Shown here piece by piece: positions 12,790 through 28,200 of a DNA stretch of 64,000 nt. Both the position numbers and the translations under genes were made by a program. This stretch comes from Mactromeris polynyma (lineage: Eukaryota; Mollusca; Bivalvia; Venerida; Mactridae). The DNA is taken from contig JASFXZ010000001.1 in assembly GCA_032209605.1 (NCBI GenBank), positions 38,320,619-38,384,618 of the forward strand, read 5' to 3'. Within the stretch, counting starts at the first letter, position 1. The number at the start of each line of letters is the position of its first letter. Under the pieces are notes generated by a model, which was not told the DNA's origin, made no database searches, and saw nothing but the letters and a program-made list of their open reading frames with translations.

Positions 12790-15700
12790 GATGCATGAGA
12801 AGAGATTTCTTCCGTATATGCAAAACATGGGGACTGAATTCTGATAAATTACATCTTGTCTGATGCACGTTGCATTCTGCAATTTGCCCTCACGTGAGAA
12901 AATTCACACTCTGAAATAATTGATCAGTGAAAGTGTCTACCAGAGAACTGTCTCTTTTGAAGATGGATTAGGGCCGTTAAATGCAGTATCCTATTTTTAT
13001 AATGCAGGTAGTTAACTGTTAAAAGTTTCATCTTGTTTGCTTAAAATCTGTTAACTCTTCTGCCGGATGCTTTAACATGAATACAATCATGATCCGCTAG
13101 ATGTTTTGTTGTGAAAGTTATACAGATTTTTCTTGTGTCACAATTGAACAATACCAAAATGAAACTAACGTTTGTTTGTATTGGAGTGTAAAATTGTCAA
13201 AGACAATTTACCCGAAGTTACTTGATCTTAAAGTTAAATACGTTGACATGTTAATCGCTGCTGATCTTCAAAACACAGCGGGGAAGAATTGAATTATCAT
13301 CGTCAGTTGCACGTTTGAAAATGTTTAATTTGTATACTGTTCAAATACTTTTCGATTTTCGGTGTACATTTGCCCAGGATATAATATTGGTGGAGGAATC
13401 TCACAATGCAGCCTTGTTATTGGTCAAGTTTGTGAATGCAATCAAAACCAACTAATGAGATGCTTCAGTTTTAAGACTGGCGCCTCTTAATCTTCGCCTT
13501 AGTCCCTGTTAATGAAGTTTACCATGTTAATGAAGTTTATCGTATCAAATTTATATCAATATCATTTCAGGTATATTCGTTCATGCAAACGGTAATTTGT
13601 CAGTCACAAGAAACTGAATTTGTAAATTTTACAGACAATGCTTTATCCAATACAAAACTCAACGGCTGATTATAATAATGAACTAGGTATTTTTATGAGC
13701 GCATCATGCTCTATGTGCCCCATACGTTTGCAACACGGTATAATTACCACGATCTACTTGATTTTTTTTAGCTTAAACTTTGCACGGATTCAGTTTAAAA
13801 AATTATATTTTTAGAAGAATTTGAACTCATTTTCCCCGTCGTTTTCGTTCATTAATTTCAATAAACCCACTGTTTTTAGGCATCCTAGAATGCACCAGAT
13901 TGATAATAACACATGGATTGTTTTTATTCTTCTCGTTCAGAATCGTCCAACGAATCATTTTGGCTGAGTATTTGTGTAGAATTCAATGCAAAAGTTCAGA
14001 ATTTTATTTAACCAATCGCATTAATCAGTTTGTTTATTCGCGCGCCGTCTGCACTTTTCGCGGTATATTTAACGCTCGTGCGTCCATAAGAGCTAGATTA
14101 ACAACTGGTTGGTGATTAGAAAAAATAAGTGAACGTTTAAAGTCGACCTTGCGCTACCCCGACTTTTATCATCATTGATAGCAAAATGAGAGATTATTAC
14201 AGAAAACCTCTTTTCTCACTTCCTTTATTTGTTCATGGCATGTCTCGTACAGATCCCTGTGGAAACTCATTTCCTCCGATATTAATCAGTTAGCTCGGCT
14301 GTGAAATCATACCTGCTAATTTAAACATGCGCAATTCCGTACGACCGGTAATGCCTTTTGTCTTACCACAATGACAACCACGCAATATGATTTTATCGCC
14401 CCAAGAGGAATTAATAAATGATCATAAAACGCTCGATTTTGAACCAGAATTCAACCGTTTATAGTACACAGATCAATTCTGGAATAAAGCGTCCAATTTT
14501 TGCTTAGCGTTTGATTTCATTTTTTCTTTCTCTGCGATTGTGCTTTATTCACTGACATGATGAGCAAACGTCTGGGACTGTTTTGTTTGACCAGGAAAAG
14601 ACTAGGTGTTTAATTAATGTTAGCATAAAACACAGGAAATTAATTCATATACGTAGGAGGGGAGACCTATATCTATTTCAAACTTTGCAAACATCATCAG
14701 TTGAGGTTTTTGTAATAAAATGACAGTTTTTGCTGTAATACCATAAATAGTTTTAATATCAACACGATGACAACGATAATTACTTGCGATGATTAAGCAC
14801 ATAGCAAAAGGTTTTTAAGTACTTAATACGTAAGTAAATATGTATTTTCTTGGGGGCGGCTATGCAGTATTTGAAGAAAAGTAATTAATCTTTGTGTTTA
14901 AACGTCTTCAAACCACAAACTTTATCACAACACTTAGAGACATTGTTTAATACGCCTAGATATTCCATATACCTTGTTGTCTCGAAATATGCAATATTAA
15001 ATTATTGAGCATGGCTTAAAATTATTCGGCATCCAGAATTTAAAATAACTGTATAGATACCATACTTCCTAATGACAAAAATAGTGTATAACATTCGAAA
15101 TCGCGAGTTTTGGACATATCGTGACTTTAAAATTGCAAAAAGTTAAATTTACAAACATCGTTTTCGTTATATTTAAACGTATAAATTGTTGCCTGAATAT
15201 TTCCTGTTACTCACTCTACACTTTTGCCATGTTTTATCAAAATATATTGTGTAATACTAACGTAGGAACAAAATGAACATTTACCATTTTAAAGTCTAAG
15301 TCTGAGATTCAGTCTTAAAACGTTTGTGAATACGGACCCAGTACGCAGTTCATACATGCAAGTCGTGTACAAAGACGTACAATCGATTGAAAATATTTTA
15401 ACTCATCTGTGGTAGCTAGCCAATAAAACATAATTGAATTCTGACTTAATTTCGAGGCTTTTAACATTTTAGCGTTTTATGATACTGTAAGTGAGTAAAA
15501 AAATAAGTTTGACACTGCAACGGTAATTGTTATCTCGGGTTCAGCCTCCAAACAGGAATCCAGTTGCTTAAAAAATAAATTCCCCTAGACTGACAACACT
15601 CGCTGTTGGTTCCGTGTTTGCATCGGCTATATTTCAAGTAAACAAGCTAAAAAATCATATTTCATGCAAAATACGCGTGCCTCTCAGTGGCATTATCTAT

Positions 15701-16400
15701 AATTATTTCTTAAATTACAAATTTTCCGCTGAAATCTACCCCTTGGTACTCGGCCCGTGGATGTGGGTACTAATCAAAATGATTTCCAATCTGTTTAAAT
15801 CGAGTTTAATATACACCTGTCAAAACTTAAATGTTAACAAAGAGATTGTCTCCAAATTTTGATTGCTGGTCACTTCATTTGCATACAAAAAGTTGGTGAT
15901 TTTAAAACAAAGGTCAACATTAAAGGCGGTAAATCAGTCCAATTGGCCATAAAAGTCGAAATACGTTTAATAGCAAACAAGTTTCGGTCAAGGATCTGTA
16001 ATTATTGGCCATTTCTTAATGTGATCCTCTTGTCCTAAATGACCGTTAGTGGCCGCCTAGTGGACACACGTCTTGTAACCTTTTGTAATCAAAGCGGTCA
16101 CTATAGTAATATATCACGTTAGCAATGACGCCTGCACAACGTTGCACTTGCCCCTGCATTTTGCGCGTACAGCTGTCGCGATGTTTTTGCCGTGTTGCGA
16201 GAAAAAAACCGCAGTTTCCTATTTATTAAAATTAGGCATAACAGATTCGTTTAATAAAAACGTGAAACTTTCCGTTCGTATCTCTCGACACTATGTTAAA
16301 ATCGCTAATCATGTATTCTTGCCGATCAATCTATCAGCATTTAACTCCGTGAAAATGACGGTGTTTGTCGAAAACATCTTTTCTGAAGTCAGTTTACTGA
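12790..16400. other. Noncoding stretch, nothing recognised
   Basis: AT-rich sequence with frames under 90 codons and no recognisable protein, RNA gene or repeat boundary. A weak TGACC/GGTCA cluster lies at about 15.9-16.1 kb. Confidence 0.5.
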
Positions 16401-16403
16401 ATT

Positions 16404-18990
16404 AAATAATGAAATATCATACTGAATAAAATACTGAAACACCATATTGAACAAAATAATGAAATACCATTGAATGCAATAATAAAACATTATATTGAAC
16501 ATAATAATGTTATATTATACTGCATGTGATAATGAAATATTATACTAAATGTGAAAATGAAATATTATACTGAATAAGATAATGAAATATTATACTGAAT
16601 GTGAAAATGAAATCTTATACTAAATGTGCTCATGAAATATTATACTAAATGTGCTCATGAAATATTATACTGAATGTTATAATGAAATATCACTGAATGT
16701 AATAATGAGATATCACTGAATGTGATAATGAAATATTATACTGAATGTGATAATGAAATATCACTGAATGTAATAATGAAATATCACTGAATGTGATAAT
16801 GAAATATTATACTGAATGTGATAATGAAATATTATACTGAATGTGATAATGAAATATCACTGAATGTAATTATGAAATATCACTGAATGTAATAATGAAC
16901 TATCACTGAATGTAATAATGAAATATCACTGAATGTAATAATGAAATATCACTGAATGTAATAATGAACTATCACTGAATGTGATAATGAAATATTATAC
17001 TGAATGTGATAATGAACTATCACTGAATGTGATAATGAAATATTATACTGAATGTGATAATGAACTATCACTGAATGTGATAATGAACTATCACTGACTG
17101 TGATAATGAAATATTATACTGAATGTGATAATGAACTATCACTGAATGTGATAATGAAATATCACTGAATGTGATAATGAAATATTATATTGAATGTAAT
17201 AATGAACTATCACTGAATGTGATAATGAAATATTATACTGAATGTGATAATGAACTATCACTGAATGTAATAATGAACAATCACTGAATGTGATAATAAA
17301 ATATCACTGAATGTAATAATGAACTATCACTGAATGTGATAATGAAATATCACTGAATGTGATAATGAAATATTATATTGAATGTAATAATGAACTATCA
17401 ATGAATGTGATAATGAAATATTATACTGAATGTAATAATGAACTATCACTGAATGTGATAATGAAATATCACTGAATGTAATAATGAACTATCACTGAAT
17501 GTAATAATGAAATATCACTGAATGTGATAATGAAATATTATACTGAATGTGATAATGAAATATTATATTGAATGTGATAATGAACTATCACTGAATGTGA
17601 TAATGAAATATTATATTGAATGTGATAATGAACTATCACTGAATGCGATAATGAAATATTATATTGAATGTGATAATGAAATATCACTGAATGTGATAAT
17701 GAAATATTATACTGAATGTGATAATGAACTATCACTGAATGTAATAATGAAATATTATACTGAATGTGATAATGAACTATCACTGAATGTGATAATGAAA
17801 TATTATACTGAATGTGATAATGAACTATCACTGAATGTGATAATGAACTATCACTGAATGTGATAATGAAATATTATACTGAATGTGATAATGAACTATC
17901 ACTGAATGTGATAATGAAATATCACTGAATGTGATAATGAAATATTATATTGAATGTAATAATGAACTATCACTGAATGTGATAATGAAATATTATACTG
18001 AATGTAATAATGAACTATCACTGAATGTGATAATGAAATATCACTGAATGTAATAATGAACTATCACTGAATGTAATAATGAAATATCACTGAATGTGAT
18101 AATGAAATATTATACTGAATGTGATAATGAAATATTATACTGAATGTGATAATGAAATGTCACTGAATGTAATTATGAAATATCACTGAATGTAATATTG
18201 AACTATCACTGAATGTAATAATGAAATATCACTGAATGTAATAATGAAATATCACTGAATGTAATAATGAACTATCACTGAATGTAATAATGAAATATCA
18301 TTGAATGTAATAATGAAATATCACTGAATGTGATAATGAAATATCACTGAATGTGATAATGAAATATCACTGAATGTGATAATGAAATATTATATTGAAT
18401 GTAATAATGAACTATCAATGAATGTGATAATGAAATATTATACTGAATGTGATAATGAAATATCACTGAATGTGATAATGAAATATTATATTGAATGTAA
18501 TAATGAACTATCACTGAATGTAATAATGAAATATCACTGAATGTAATTATGAAATATCACTGAATGTTAATAATAGGAAATATCACTTAATGTAATAATG
18601 AAATATCACTGAATGTTAATAATGAAATATCACTGAATGTAATTATGAAATATCACTGAATGTTAATAATGAAATATCACTTAATGTAATAATGAAATAT
18701 CACTGAATGTTAATAATGAAATATCACTGAATGTTAATAATGAAATATCACTGAATGTTAATAATGAAATATCACTGAATGTTAATAATGAAATATCACT
18801 TAATGTAATAATGAAATATCACTGAATGTTAATAATGAAATATCACTGAATGTAATTATGAAATATCACTGAATGTTAATAATGAAATATCACTGAATGT
18901 AATAATGAAATATCACTGAATGTTAATAATGAAATATCACTTAATGTAATAATGAAATATTATACTGAATGTAATTATGAAATATCATAC
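16404..18990. repeat. 2.6-kb satellite of mixed 23- and 25-bp units
   Basis: Units are TGAATGTGATAATGAAATAT + CAC (23 bp) and the same core + TATAC (25 bp), with ACTATCAC variants. Copies at the edges (16404-16700 and from about 18560) are more diverged; the right edge uses a TTAATAATG form. Longer duplications exist inside: 17101-17245 equals 17861-18005, and 17341-17568 is nearly identical to 17913-18140. The 23+25 pair equals 48 bp, so short frames stay open on both strands. These are not genes. Confidence 0.97.
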
Positions 18991-20887
18991 GGACTAAAAT
19001 ACTGATATACAAAACTAAATATAACTATGGAATGTCATATTTGATAAAATGATAAAATCTGCACGAAGGTACTGATCGAACATAGTACGTGACACAAATA
19101 AAAATTTAGATCAAAGGGCTAAAAAAGTCACAAATCTTTACGATTCTTAGTGTCCAAGTTTTGTATGTGAACCACAGATTACATGGGTGGGACCTGCCGG
19201 AAATTAATGATTGGTCAAGAGTTAGTTTCCTGACCTATAACTTCACCACGTGTGACCCCTGACCTTTGCTGTGATTTGCACAAAAACTGACCCCTAACTT
19301 CGGCCGTATCACCCAACACTGACCCATGGTCACTCGTCGGTCGCCGTGGTCAAGATTACCTTTAATAAATTAAATAATGATAAAATATTTGAGTTGATCA
19401 CGAACATGTCAGATCGCTTTAATGTATTAAATTACAAGTCTGATATATTGTAAGCAAAAATGAATCGAAACCGAATTTATGTCGCGAGCGTCTTGCTGCA
19501 CCAATCATGCTAATGACTATTTACGAGTATTTGGGACAAAACTGTCATCTATGTAGGCATCAATGTCTTTAAGTGACATTAACTTATAAATGTCATCGTT
19601 AATGCCCATTTTGTTATTCGATCATCAATTAAATTTTTAAGTTCTGCTATATCATTATATAACTAATCTATCTTTACTGACCACTATCTCCTGACCAACG
19701 CCCTTTATAAAACGCACATTTACGTTGTGTACAGAAGTTGCTGCTCACAGAGGAAACTTGATAGTAAATTGTCACAATCACAATGTTAATAAAGGAATAC
19801 GGCTGCTCAAGAGAGGGGCGCTATGGAGGGGGCAACAGTTTATACGTATTTCAGACGATAACAAATGTCAATATACTCCTCGTTCAATTATCATATAATT
19901 AGCAGATTATCACGGATTAAAATAAATGCCTTATAACCCGGCCCGAAGGAAGTTCATATTATCGTATTATACCGACTCTCAGAAACTGACCATGACTCAT
20001 TGTATGGTTATTCCATTCATGATTTATTTTATATTTGCGCCCCTTCGCCTCTGCAGTTTTATTTGTGTCATGAAACAAAAGGACAACCAAGCCAGTGTGA
20101 GTTGGAAAGACCTAGTATGGAACCATGCCAGACATGGTAATGACCAAAAGATTTGTACTTCTGGTAACACAGGACATAAAGTTGGACTACAAAAGTCCGC
20201 ATTAAAAACAAAACGAAAATATAATACAGAGATCATGAAGTATGGAACATGGAGGGTGGAGGGGAGGAAAGTGGTGAAAAACGCAAATATAAACTTCTCT
20301 GAAACCGTTATTGATCCATGACAAATGTAAATGAGTGAAAAGATAAATAATTAACCCAAAGGTGTAATTAACGCAAAGGTGGTAAGTACCGGAACGGTTA
20401 CAATGAGCCCTCCAGGTCCATAAACAAAAATAGGTATATGTTGACAAGCACATTATAATCAATACTGAAAATAGCTGTAAATATAAACAACTTTATATTG
20501 TTACACTATATTAAGCATATGTTCATGGCTAAAGATTCACAAACAACTAAAATTCAATATGTATCATCGTGTATATAAGGGAACCAGAAATCTATATTAA
20601 GGACTCTACGTTATTAAAATCGACGTGCTTTATGAGGTAATGTAACCATTGGTTATATAATGGCCAACACTTTCATATTTGTGATCATTTATAAAGAAAC
20701 TTGTTAAATCCATATACTTTTAACGAAATTTTGTTGTATCGATATAACAAAGTATGGATATAACGAGGTAAATATGCAGGTCAAAAGAGATTCGTTATAA
20801 GCGTGTTTAATAATTATACCAGTGAAAAAAAAATGAAATGACGCGATTATATATGAAATATTGCAATTTTAATAACATAGCACAGAC

Positions 20888-21130
20888 ACTTCGGTGATCA
20901 AGTGGTTATCGTCACTGAATTCAAATTACTTGCCCATCACCGCTGCAAGTTCGAGTACCACCCGGAATGTAAATTACCACCCGGAATGTAGAATATGTAA
21001 GTAAGGAAGCTATTCAGCTGGCGTATGGAAGGTTGGTGGTTTTACCGAAGGGGTTATCTCCACCTTAATAGCTGGAAAAGCCACGACACGGCACTGACTA
21101 TTTGAGTTATTTTAAGGACCATTACAAAAA
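20888..21130 (+). mobile_element. tRNA-derived SINE, second family
   Basis: A-box-like TCGGTGATCAAGTGGTTATC and B-box GCAAGTTCGAGTACC are followed by a duplicated ACCACCCGGAATGTA (15 bp, twice). The body contains GCGTATGGAAGGTTGGTGGT, a stretch I associate with molluscan SINE tails. It ends in an A-rich run (ACAAAAAAACT). Confidence 0.65.
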
Positions 21131-24100
21131 AACTAACCTAAAATGCGCTCACTCGGACAAGCGATTTCATCATATTCATTCAATTCCTACACTTTCGGGA
21201 GATCATTGTACGAATTAACACACACCTCAATTAGTATATCACCAAAAGTCATAAATACAATAAATAAAATTGATATTTATTGGCAGGGAAAGGCTGCTGA
21301 GAACCAGGAGTGGCACGCCATCAGTCCTGCCATGTTTCCGCCATTTTTATGGGCTATTTAACACGGGAACCAGTATATTACTACCAGTAATAACCAATAT
21401 TCGTCTGGTCAAACTTTCGCTTATTAATTAGCCATGTCTTGCTTATCAGCCGACCTGTAATGGCTTTTAGCGAAATCACTGGCAGTGCGATATGAATACT
21501 ATCGTGTCAATATTTTATTTCGAACATAAACAATGAGAAATTTCCCTCGCTGTCATATTTCAGAATATGGTAATTAGTGCGGTAAACGATGGTGTTCCAT
21601 CAAATTCGAATTTTGATTGGTGGTGCTAAGCCTTCTGTTGTTCGTGGCAGCGTTGATGCTGAAAATAATTATAATAGAAGTAGCTTCTGCTGCTGTAAAG
21701 GACGCTGACGATACCAATAACGATGATGATATTGAGGTTATTGTCGCTAGTGGTATAGTTTGGATGATATCGATGATGATGACGATGGTAAATGATGAAA
21801 TTGTTGATGATAATAACTTCATTCCCGAAATCGATGTACGTGAATTGTTTTGGTCAACTTTACAAACTTATTTGATATTAATTGTAAAAGGAAATTCGTG
21901 CTTACTTTAGTCATATTCGAGTTTTCTCTTCTCCGGGAGTTAGTGCAAGTATCCCGTACAAGGCGTGATGTACGCCTCCATGACAGTCGGGTTATTTTCC
22001 ACAGCATCAACGCTCCCCTTCGTGATATGTCTACAAAAGGCTGTAAATAAAAGCCTATCATTATTTTTGATCAGTTTAGATATTACTGGAAGTCTTGATG
22101 ATAAAAACGACACATTCACTTGTCAGATTATAACAAAATTGAAGATGATGTAATTTCATGGTTTGCTGTAATCTCGGTATACTCGTCAAAATGTGAATGT
22201 CAGTTTCAGTTGTATCATTAAATCGTCTCTTAGTAACATTTTGGATGTGTTATTAAGTAAATAGAAAATAGCGTAGGCTTTATGTAACTGGTGAGATTAA
22301 ATAGAGATTCGCTCAATGTGAATTGGGAAAATGAATATAGTACACTCAAATGGTTTTCTATTTGGTAATTTCATACATTGTCATATTTTTTTCAAAATAA
22401 ATTCAGCGAAATATGAATAACTAAAATTGTTTTACTTTATTATTTTCCTTCCCACACTCTATTGAACCCACCCTAAAAATTCCACATTATTTCATGATGC
22501 AGATTTGGTCAACATTAATGAACATCGCATCACAAGGTGGCCAGTAAGAAGCGTGTTCAGTGTTTGCCATACGATTACATTTAATGTCTAACGCTTCTTC
22601 AGGTCAGCACAGTGATATATGAATTTTATATATATCACATAGAGTTGTTATTATTAATGACCGATCTTGGAGTAGATTTACAAGCGATAGAAATTTAACC
22701 AAAGTGACCACAAATGTTACTGGTGTATACCTAGATTATATTTCTCCCTAAACAAGCAGCACGGTATGTAATGTCCATCTTAGAGGGCGCTAATTATCTA
22801 ATTATGGTGTCAAACATAACGAGTTAGCGTTGTTTCTGACCAGTTCGGACAGTGGTCATCAATAAATGATCATTTAGAACTGATAAGTGACTCGAAAGTC
22901 GTCTGCAATTAGCCTCATCCGGGAGAAAGGACTCAACTGTTGATTACTGGTTTTACGGTCGGATGATGACCAGTGAAGACCAATGGTCAACGATGACCAC
23001 CTACGGACTGTGAGAAAATTCGCGATTTTAGACTGACGTATAATTCAATTGCAATTAACGATGGATAAATGTTGCTGTAAAATCTTTATGAAAAACATCT
23101 TGTACATTAATAATGGCATGGCTTTCATACCAGCGCTTTCCAATATGCTTTCAGTAGTCATATATACGTCTAGAAACCAACTTGACATTTCCTAAAATTT
23201 ATAACCGCAGAAACTGTGTGGATTAACGTTGGCCACAATAGAATCCGTGTCAATTGCTGTCCTGCATTTAAAGTGTATGTCTGGTTATTTTAATTAAATG
23301 AAAATTGTTTTAGCAACCAAAAGCCCAGTATTAAATTATCAATGAAAATTGTTTATCTAACAAATTTATCGTCCAAATTTCACAGTTCAATTAAAAGCAT
23401 TTGCACCAAAACAATAACTCCATTAATTTCTTGATTGAAACCATAATTACGTTGCGGTGTATTTTTGACGATTATCTGTTGAAGGGCAGAATAATTGCTC
23501 CCTGTAAAAAGGTAAAACTAGCATATATTTGTTTAGGAATTAGACATCAAACAACCGTTGTGCAATTCTGTGTGTAATACAATATCCGATTTTGCAAACA
23601 AAAACATTATTAATGCGTACAAAGGAAAATAGGAAGCGATTCATTACCGACGAATAAATCGAAAGGATTCAGAAAATGAAACTCGGAGAAAAATGCGGTG
23701 CTCATTGTTAACCCCTGTCGAGAAAGTCATATTTCAAAAAAGGCATCATCAATTGCCTTCGAGTAAGTTGTTTATTTTTCCTTTCCATACGGAGCCCATT
23801 GAAGCAACTAGTTAACATCCAGAGCATGAAAACGGAGGGTTAAGCGGGGTCGCGAGCTTTTTATGTATTCACGCGCTACAAAATGGCGGGTCATATCAGA
23901 GGTCCGCAGTGAATCAATTATCGCCGTGTGATGTCTGTATATATTTTCACATATATTTTGATGGGGGCACAGCGAATGTTGATATGACCCAGCTGATCTT
24001 TTCGTAGCTTATGTCAAGAAAGGTTTACAGGGGCACGGTAGGCGTTGAAATGTAATCAAAACAATATGGCTTCGATTGCACGTACCCTTTTATCATGAAA

Positions 24101-25189
24101 CTCGGAAATTTGGGGGATCTTGTTTTGAAATCTTACACGCGTAAAACACTTGAAGGCTTTTGTATTATCTGAAGGAGGTATTTTTCGGGAATTTAATCGC
24201 GATAAAGTTCAACTATCGTTACAATACTCAGTTTGTTGCATGCTGTTATGTTATGTCAAAGGTTTTGGGCAGAACGTTTTGGTAAAATAGCAGTAACGAT
24301 GGTATTGCGGCAAACCATATCATGTTCTAGAAACCGTTGAGGCTTAAACTTATTCTCAATCAAATAATAAACTATATTTCTTTTTCTGTACTTTAATTCA
24401 GTATGTTGTTTATTACTAGTACTGGTTAGTCACTAAGTCAGTTATCTGGAGTGATTGGTATACAGTCTAATATCTTGTTTCACAATCAGTGTAATACAAT
24501 AACTTTTAACTGATTACAATATGGTCATATTCCTTTTGCGATCAATTTTATTTTATTTGTGTGTGGGGGGCGTCAATGTGCATATTGGCTCAAAATATAG
24601 CGTTTTGAAAAATAATAACAAATGATAGTAGAAGTACTAAATGATAAAATGATGACTGACACAATGGACGACCATACGTGTGGCGATATTACATTATTTT
24701 TGACGAGGAAAATTGATATCCAAATGTGGTCAGAGGTCGATTCAAGTCCGTGGTACTTAAGAACTGCGTCAGATGGAGGTTGATTCATTCGTGTCACCTC
24801 GTCCATCTCTGGGTAGTCGCTGGCCTGAGACCTTTAACCTCTTCGTCATATGACCTCTGATCTCACAGATTTTATGGTCAGCAAATGACCTCCGTCCAAC
24901 CCGGAAACCAACAATGTTTTTCAGGTGGTTTTGAATTATGATACCGAGTACAACAATGATTGTGTTCAAAGCAAACGCATACTTCTTATTACTCACATTT
25001 TTGTATAGCGGAAAATATTTTAATCATGTTTAGTAAATGTGGTGTATCACGTGCGCTGCATTTTTGTTAAAATTCAGCTATCTAATATTGATCAAATTAC
25101 TTGTTTGCGATAACCCCGACACACAACTAGGTTGCGTTGCTAGTGCAATTTAACAAAAATATTTTGTATACACCTGGTACGTACGAACA

Positions 25190-25212
25190 GGGGGGGGGGG
25201 GGGGGGGGGGGG
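25190..25212 (+). repeat. G23 homopolymer
   Basis: Twenty-three consecutive G residues. Capable of G-quadruplex formation in principle. The exact length is likely to be unreliable in the assembly. Confidence 0.9.
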
Positions 25213-28200
25213 CGATAATCCTGAAAGTATTTCAGGTATCGCAGACATAAATTGATTAAGAATAGTACACGCATTTCTATGATATTATCACAAAGGATTA
25301 TCTCGCTAATTTTGTGAACTGTCCATGTTTTCTGCATTATATTCTTTATATTCTTCACTGTCGGGTTTGCTATTGTCTCAATAATTCTAGGACAACTGGT
25401 TTGGTCGATTGACCCCCATATATAACTATACTATAGTTGAAAAATAACAAACTAAATAAAAACAAAAAATACAATGTATGACAATTTAATAATTTTTTTT
25501 ATTGAATTCATGTAAAGCATTTTTTGGGAACTGGAAGCCTTTGGTGACTCAAAGGGATAAAATGTTAAACGTAGTAAATTTGTACCCAGTCAGTGTCTCC
25601 ACAAGAAAGATGAATCTGTTTACATTTGCCAACATTCTGAGTAAATGATTGGACTGCAGCAACAGAATAAATATTGTTTCTGTTGTCGACAAATCGTCGG
25701 TATCTTTTCTGAAGTCAACATTTCTCTTCCATCAACGTTATACAAACACAGTTATTGCTTGATACGAGTCGAATTTCACGATAGATTTACTAAATACTTC
25801 ATCGATGAATACAGGCCAAATATTTATTCTGGCCACTGAGATGACCAGCGCCGGACTGGCCGAAGTTTGAATGACAGTTGACATGTATGGCATGCTATGG
25901 TCATTGTCAAAATTCAGAGATTCTTGAAAATCTCTCAACAAATCCTGTCTACTCTCTTTGCTTATGATAACAATCGTATCACGTGCTGTAGGCGGTGTGA
26001 GGTATTCATTATATCTTAATTAGCTATAGAATTATTCTTGTTAAATATGAAGAAATGAAACAACCAAACCTCTTTCAACTATACTGAACTTTGGCTAATG
26101 CTTATATTTTCAATTTTACGTGATTCTTATATAATCATGTCAACTTTTAGTAGTATTATGACACATGTTTTTCGGCGCAGCCGTACTAAATTGGTTTTGC
26201 TATTTGCATATCAGTGTTGTGTAAACCAATCAAATCTTACGTAAACCACCAAGGCAATTATTTTCAACCGAACAACGTTTGTAACATTGACGCTGATTGG
26301 TTAACCTTTCGAAAAAAGGTACGTTACCTTAACGAAATCCAATGAGTTTCGGTGAATTTACCGAAATCCATTTTGCATCTGGAGTGACCAGCAATCGTAA
26401 CATCTCGCCATTTTTTAATGTTGCACAACAAATCATAACCTTCAAATTGCGCCGACCATCTTTTTTCAAGATATTTCTTGTTTTAAATGTAACAGTTTCC
26501 GATCTGCGAGGAAGCTGCTCCAAGGAGAAGTAAAATCCAACAAACAGGTGGCAGCTAGTAAAACAATAAAATATATAATCATAGCAGACACATTTTGAAA
26601 TCCATAAACATGTATGCATAATGAATTCAAAACAACGATTGCTCCCTTGTGGTAGTGTTAGAACATTTTGAACATCATTGTGAATACAAAAACATAGAAT
26701 CATGTTGCGGGGATTATAAAGCAATTTGTGAAATATTGCCAAACTTCGACTTTTAGAAATATCATTAAAATATGCAGTTTGGTATTTTCAGAATTGTCTC
26801 TGGTATAATAACAACGGGCGTCTGTTTTTACTCGATCAGAGATCAGAATTGTGACTTGTGTCATCACGATCGCGAGTTTTTCATCATCATGGAACCATGG
26901 ATCGATAATATTGTAATATAACTCGATCTATGAAAGAGCCTAAATGGAAAATATGTATCAGCTTTCAATTTGTGACAAGCTAAAAGGCCAACCATATCCC
27001 TATTGACGTTTGGCTTGATTATGTCATGGTTTAACTGGCTAAGGGAACATGTTCTGTGTTCTGCGCCTATCTGTAACAGGAAATTACAGCCTTAATATCG
27101 GAAATGAAATCAAATATTTATGATTTCAATAAAGTTATGAATACTGAATATAAATGGTGTTGGTTTTCAGAATTTGCCAAGGGATTTGGTGTAAATGAAC
27201 TGCATTTGTCATCGATAAATGACCTATTCATTGATAAAACAATCATCCACAATATAGCGGGTTGTCAACTTCCGGTTGTGAAGTCTGCTACCGAACGATA
27301 TCGCGCGAGATTGTACTTAAGATATTGTAATGAATTGTTTTATTGTGTACTTGATTGAAATGAATGATCGACTCCTTTCCGCCAAAGGAATTGCGCTTTA
27401 ATTCAGACGACGTTTTATTTTAAGCAGACGAACCAGAACGGATGGCCAACCTCATCTCTGTGTTGTCGAGTAGCGGGCTACCGCTGCAATCTGGTACAGT
27501 GTGTGGTGATCATCTGCTTATTATTCAATCATTAACTCTATGGACTCACAATCGAATTCATAGATCGTTCAGGCATAGAAAGCCAAAATTCTAAAACCAA
27601 ATGCACAGAAAAACCCGCAGTAAAACAAAACTCTACGAAACACTGACGTATTCAAGTTTCAGATTTTTGACTTGGTACAATTATGAGGAAACTATGCTAT
27701 GTTTTAGATGTATGCTACCATGGAATCTTCATCATGAACAACAGCAGAAACATCGTTGTCTTCATCATCATCGTAATCATTGGTATTGTTGTTTTTTTCA
27801 AATACCAAATCATGTAACACTATGATCATATAATAATCTAACACTATGATAGCCATCAGAAGTATCACAGATAACGAGATAATTATCGGAACTTCCGTAA
27901 AATAAATTCCTAAATGAATATCCCTTTAGCATTAAATGTCACTATCATTAAACTCGCAACTATAGTCAGCAACATTTTCAACACGATCGCTTATGTTGCA
28001 GCTACTGAAAATAGCATCAGCGTAACTAACTAAAGGAAAGAATACGAGTATATCTGGTACAATGTAACAATACATTCCTGTCAAATTTGTAATAGCGTTA
28101 CTGCTTCATAATATAATATTCACTTTAATCTAAATTCAGCAGCATGTTTTGTATATCGTTAAGTATTTTTCGTTTGATATTATCACTATTAATATAATCA

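Noticed and set aside
17538..17857. Open frames of about 100 codons on both strands
   Set aside because: They result from the 48-bp sum of the 23- and 25-bp satellite units, which keeps frame by chance.
16404..18990. CRISPR array
   Set aside because: Repeats are contiguous units without unique spacers, in intron-bearing eukaryotic DNA.
19926..20321. 131-codon plus-strand frame
   Set aside because: No domain, no flanking splice sites of note and a composition close to the background; length is possible by chance in 64 kb.
26329..26742. 137-codon minus-strand frame
   Set aside because: The C-terminal half looks faintly protein-like, but no family is recognised and the N-terminal half looks like AT-rich noise; perhaps transposon debris.
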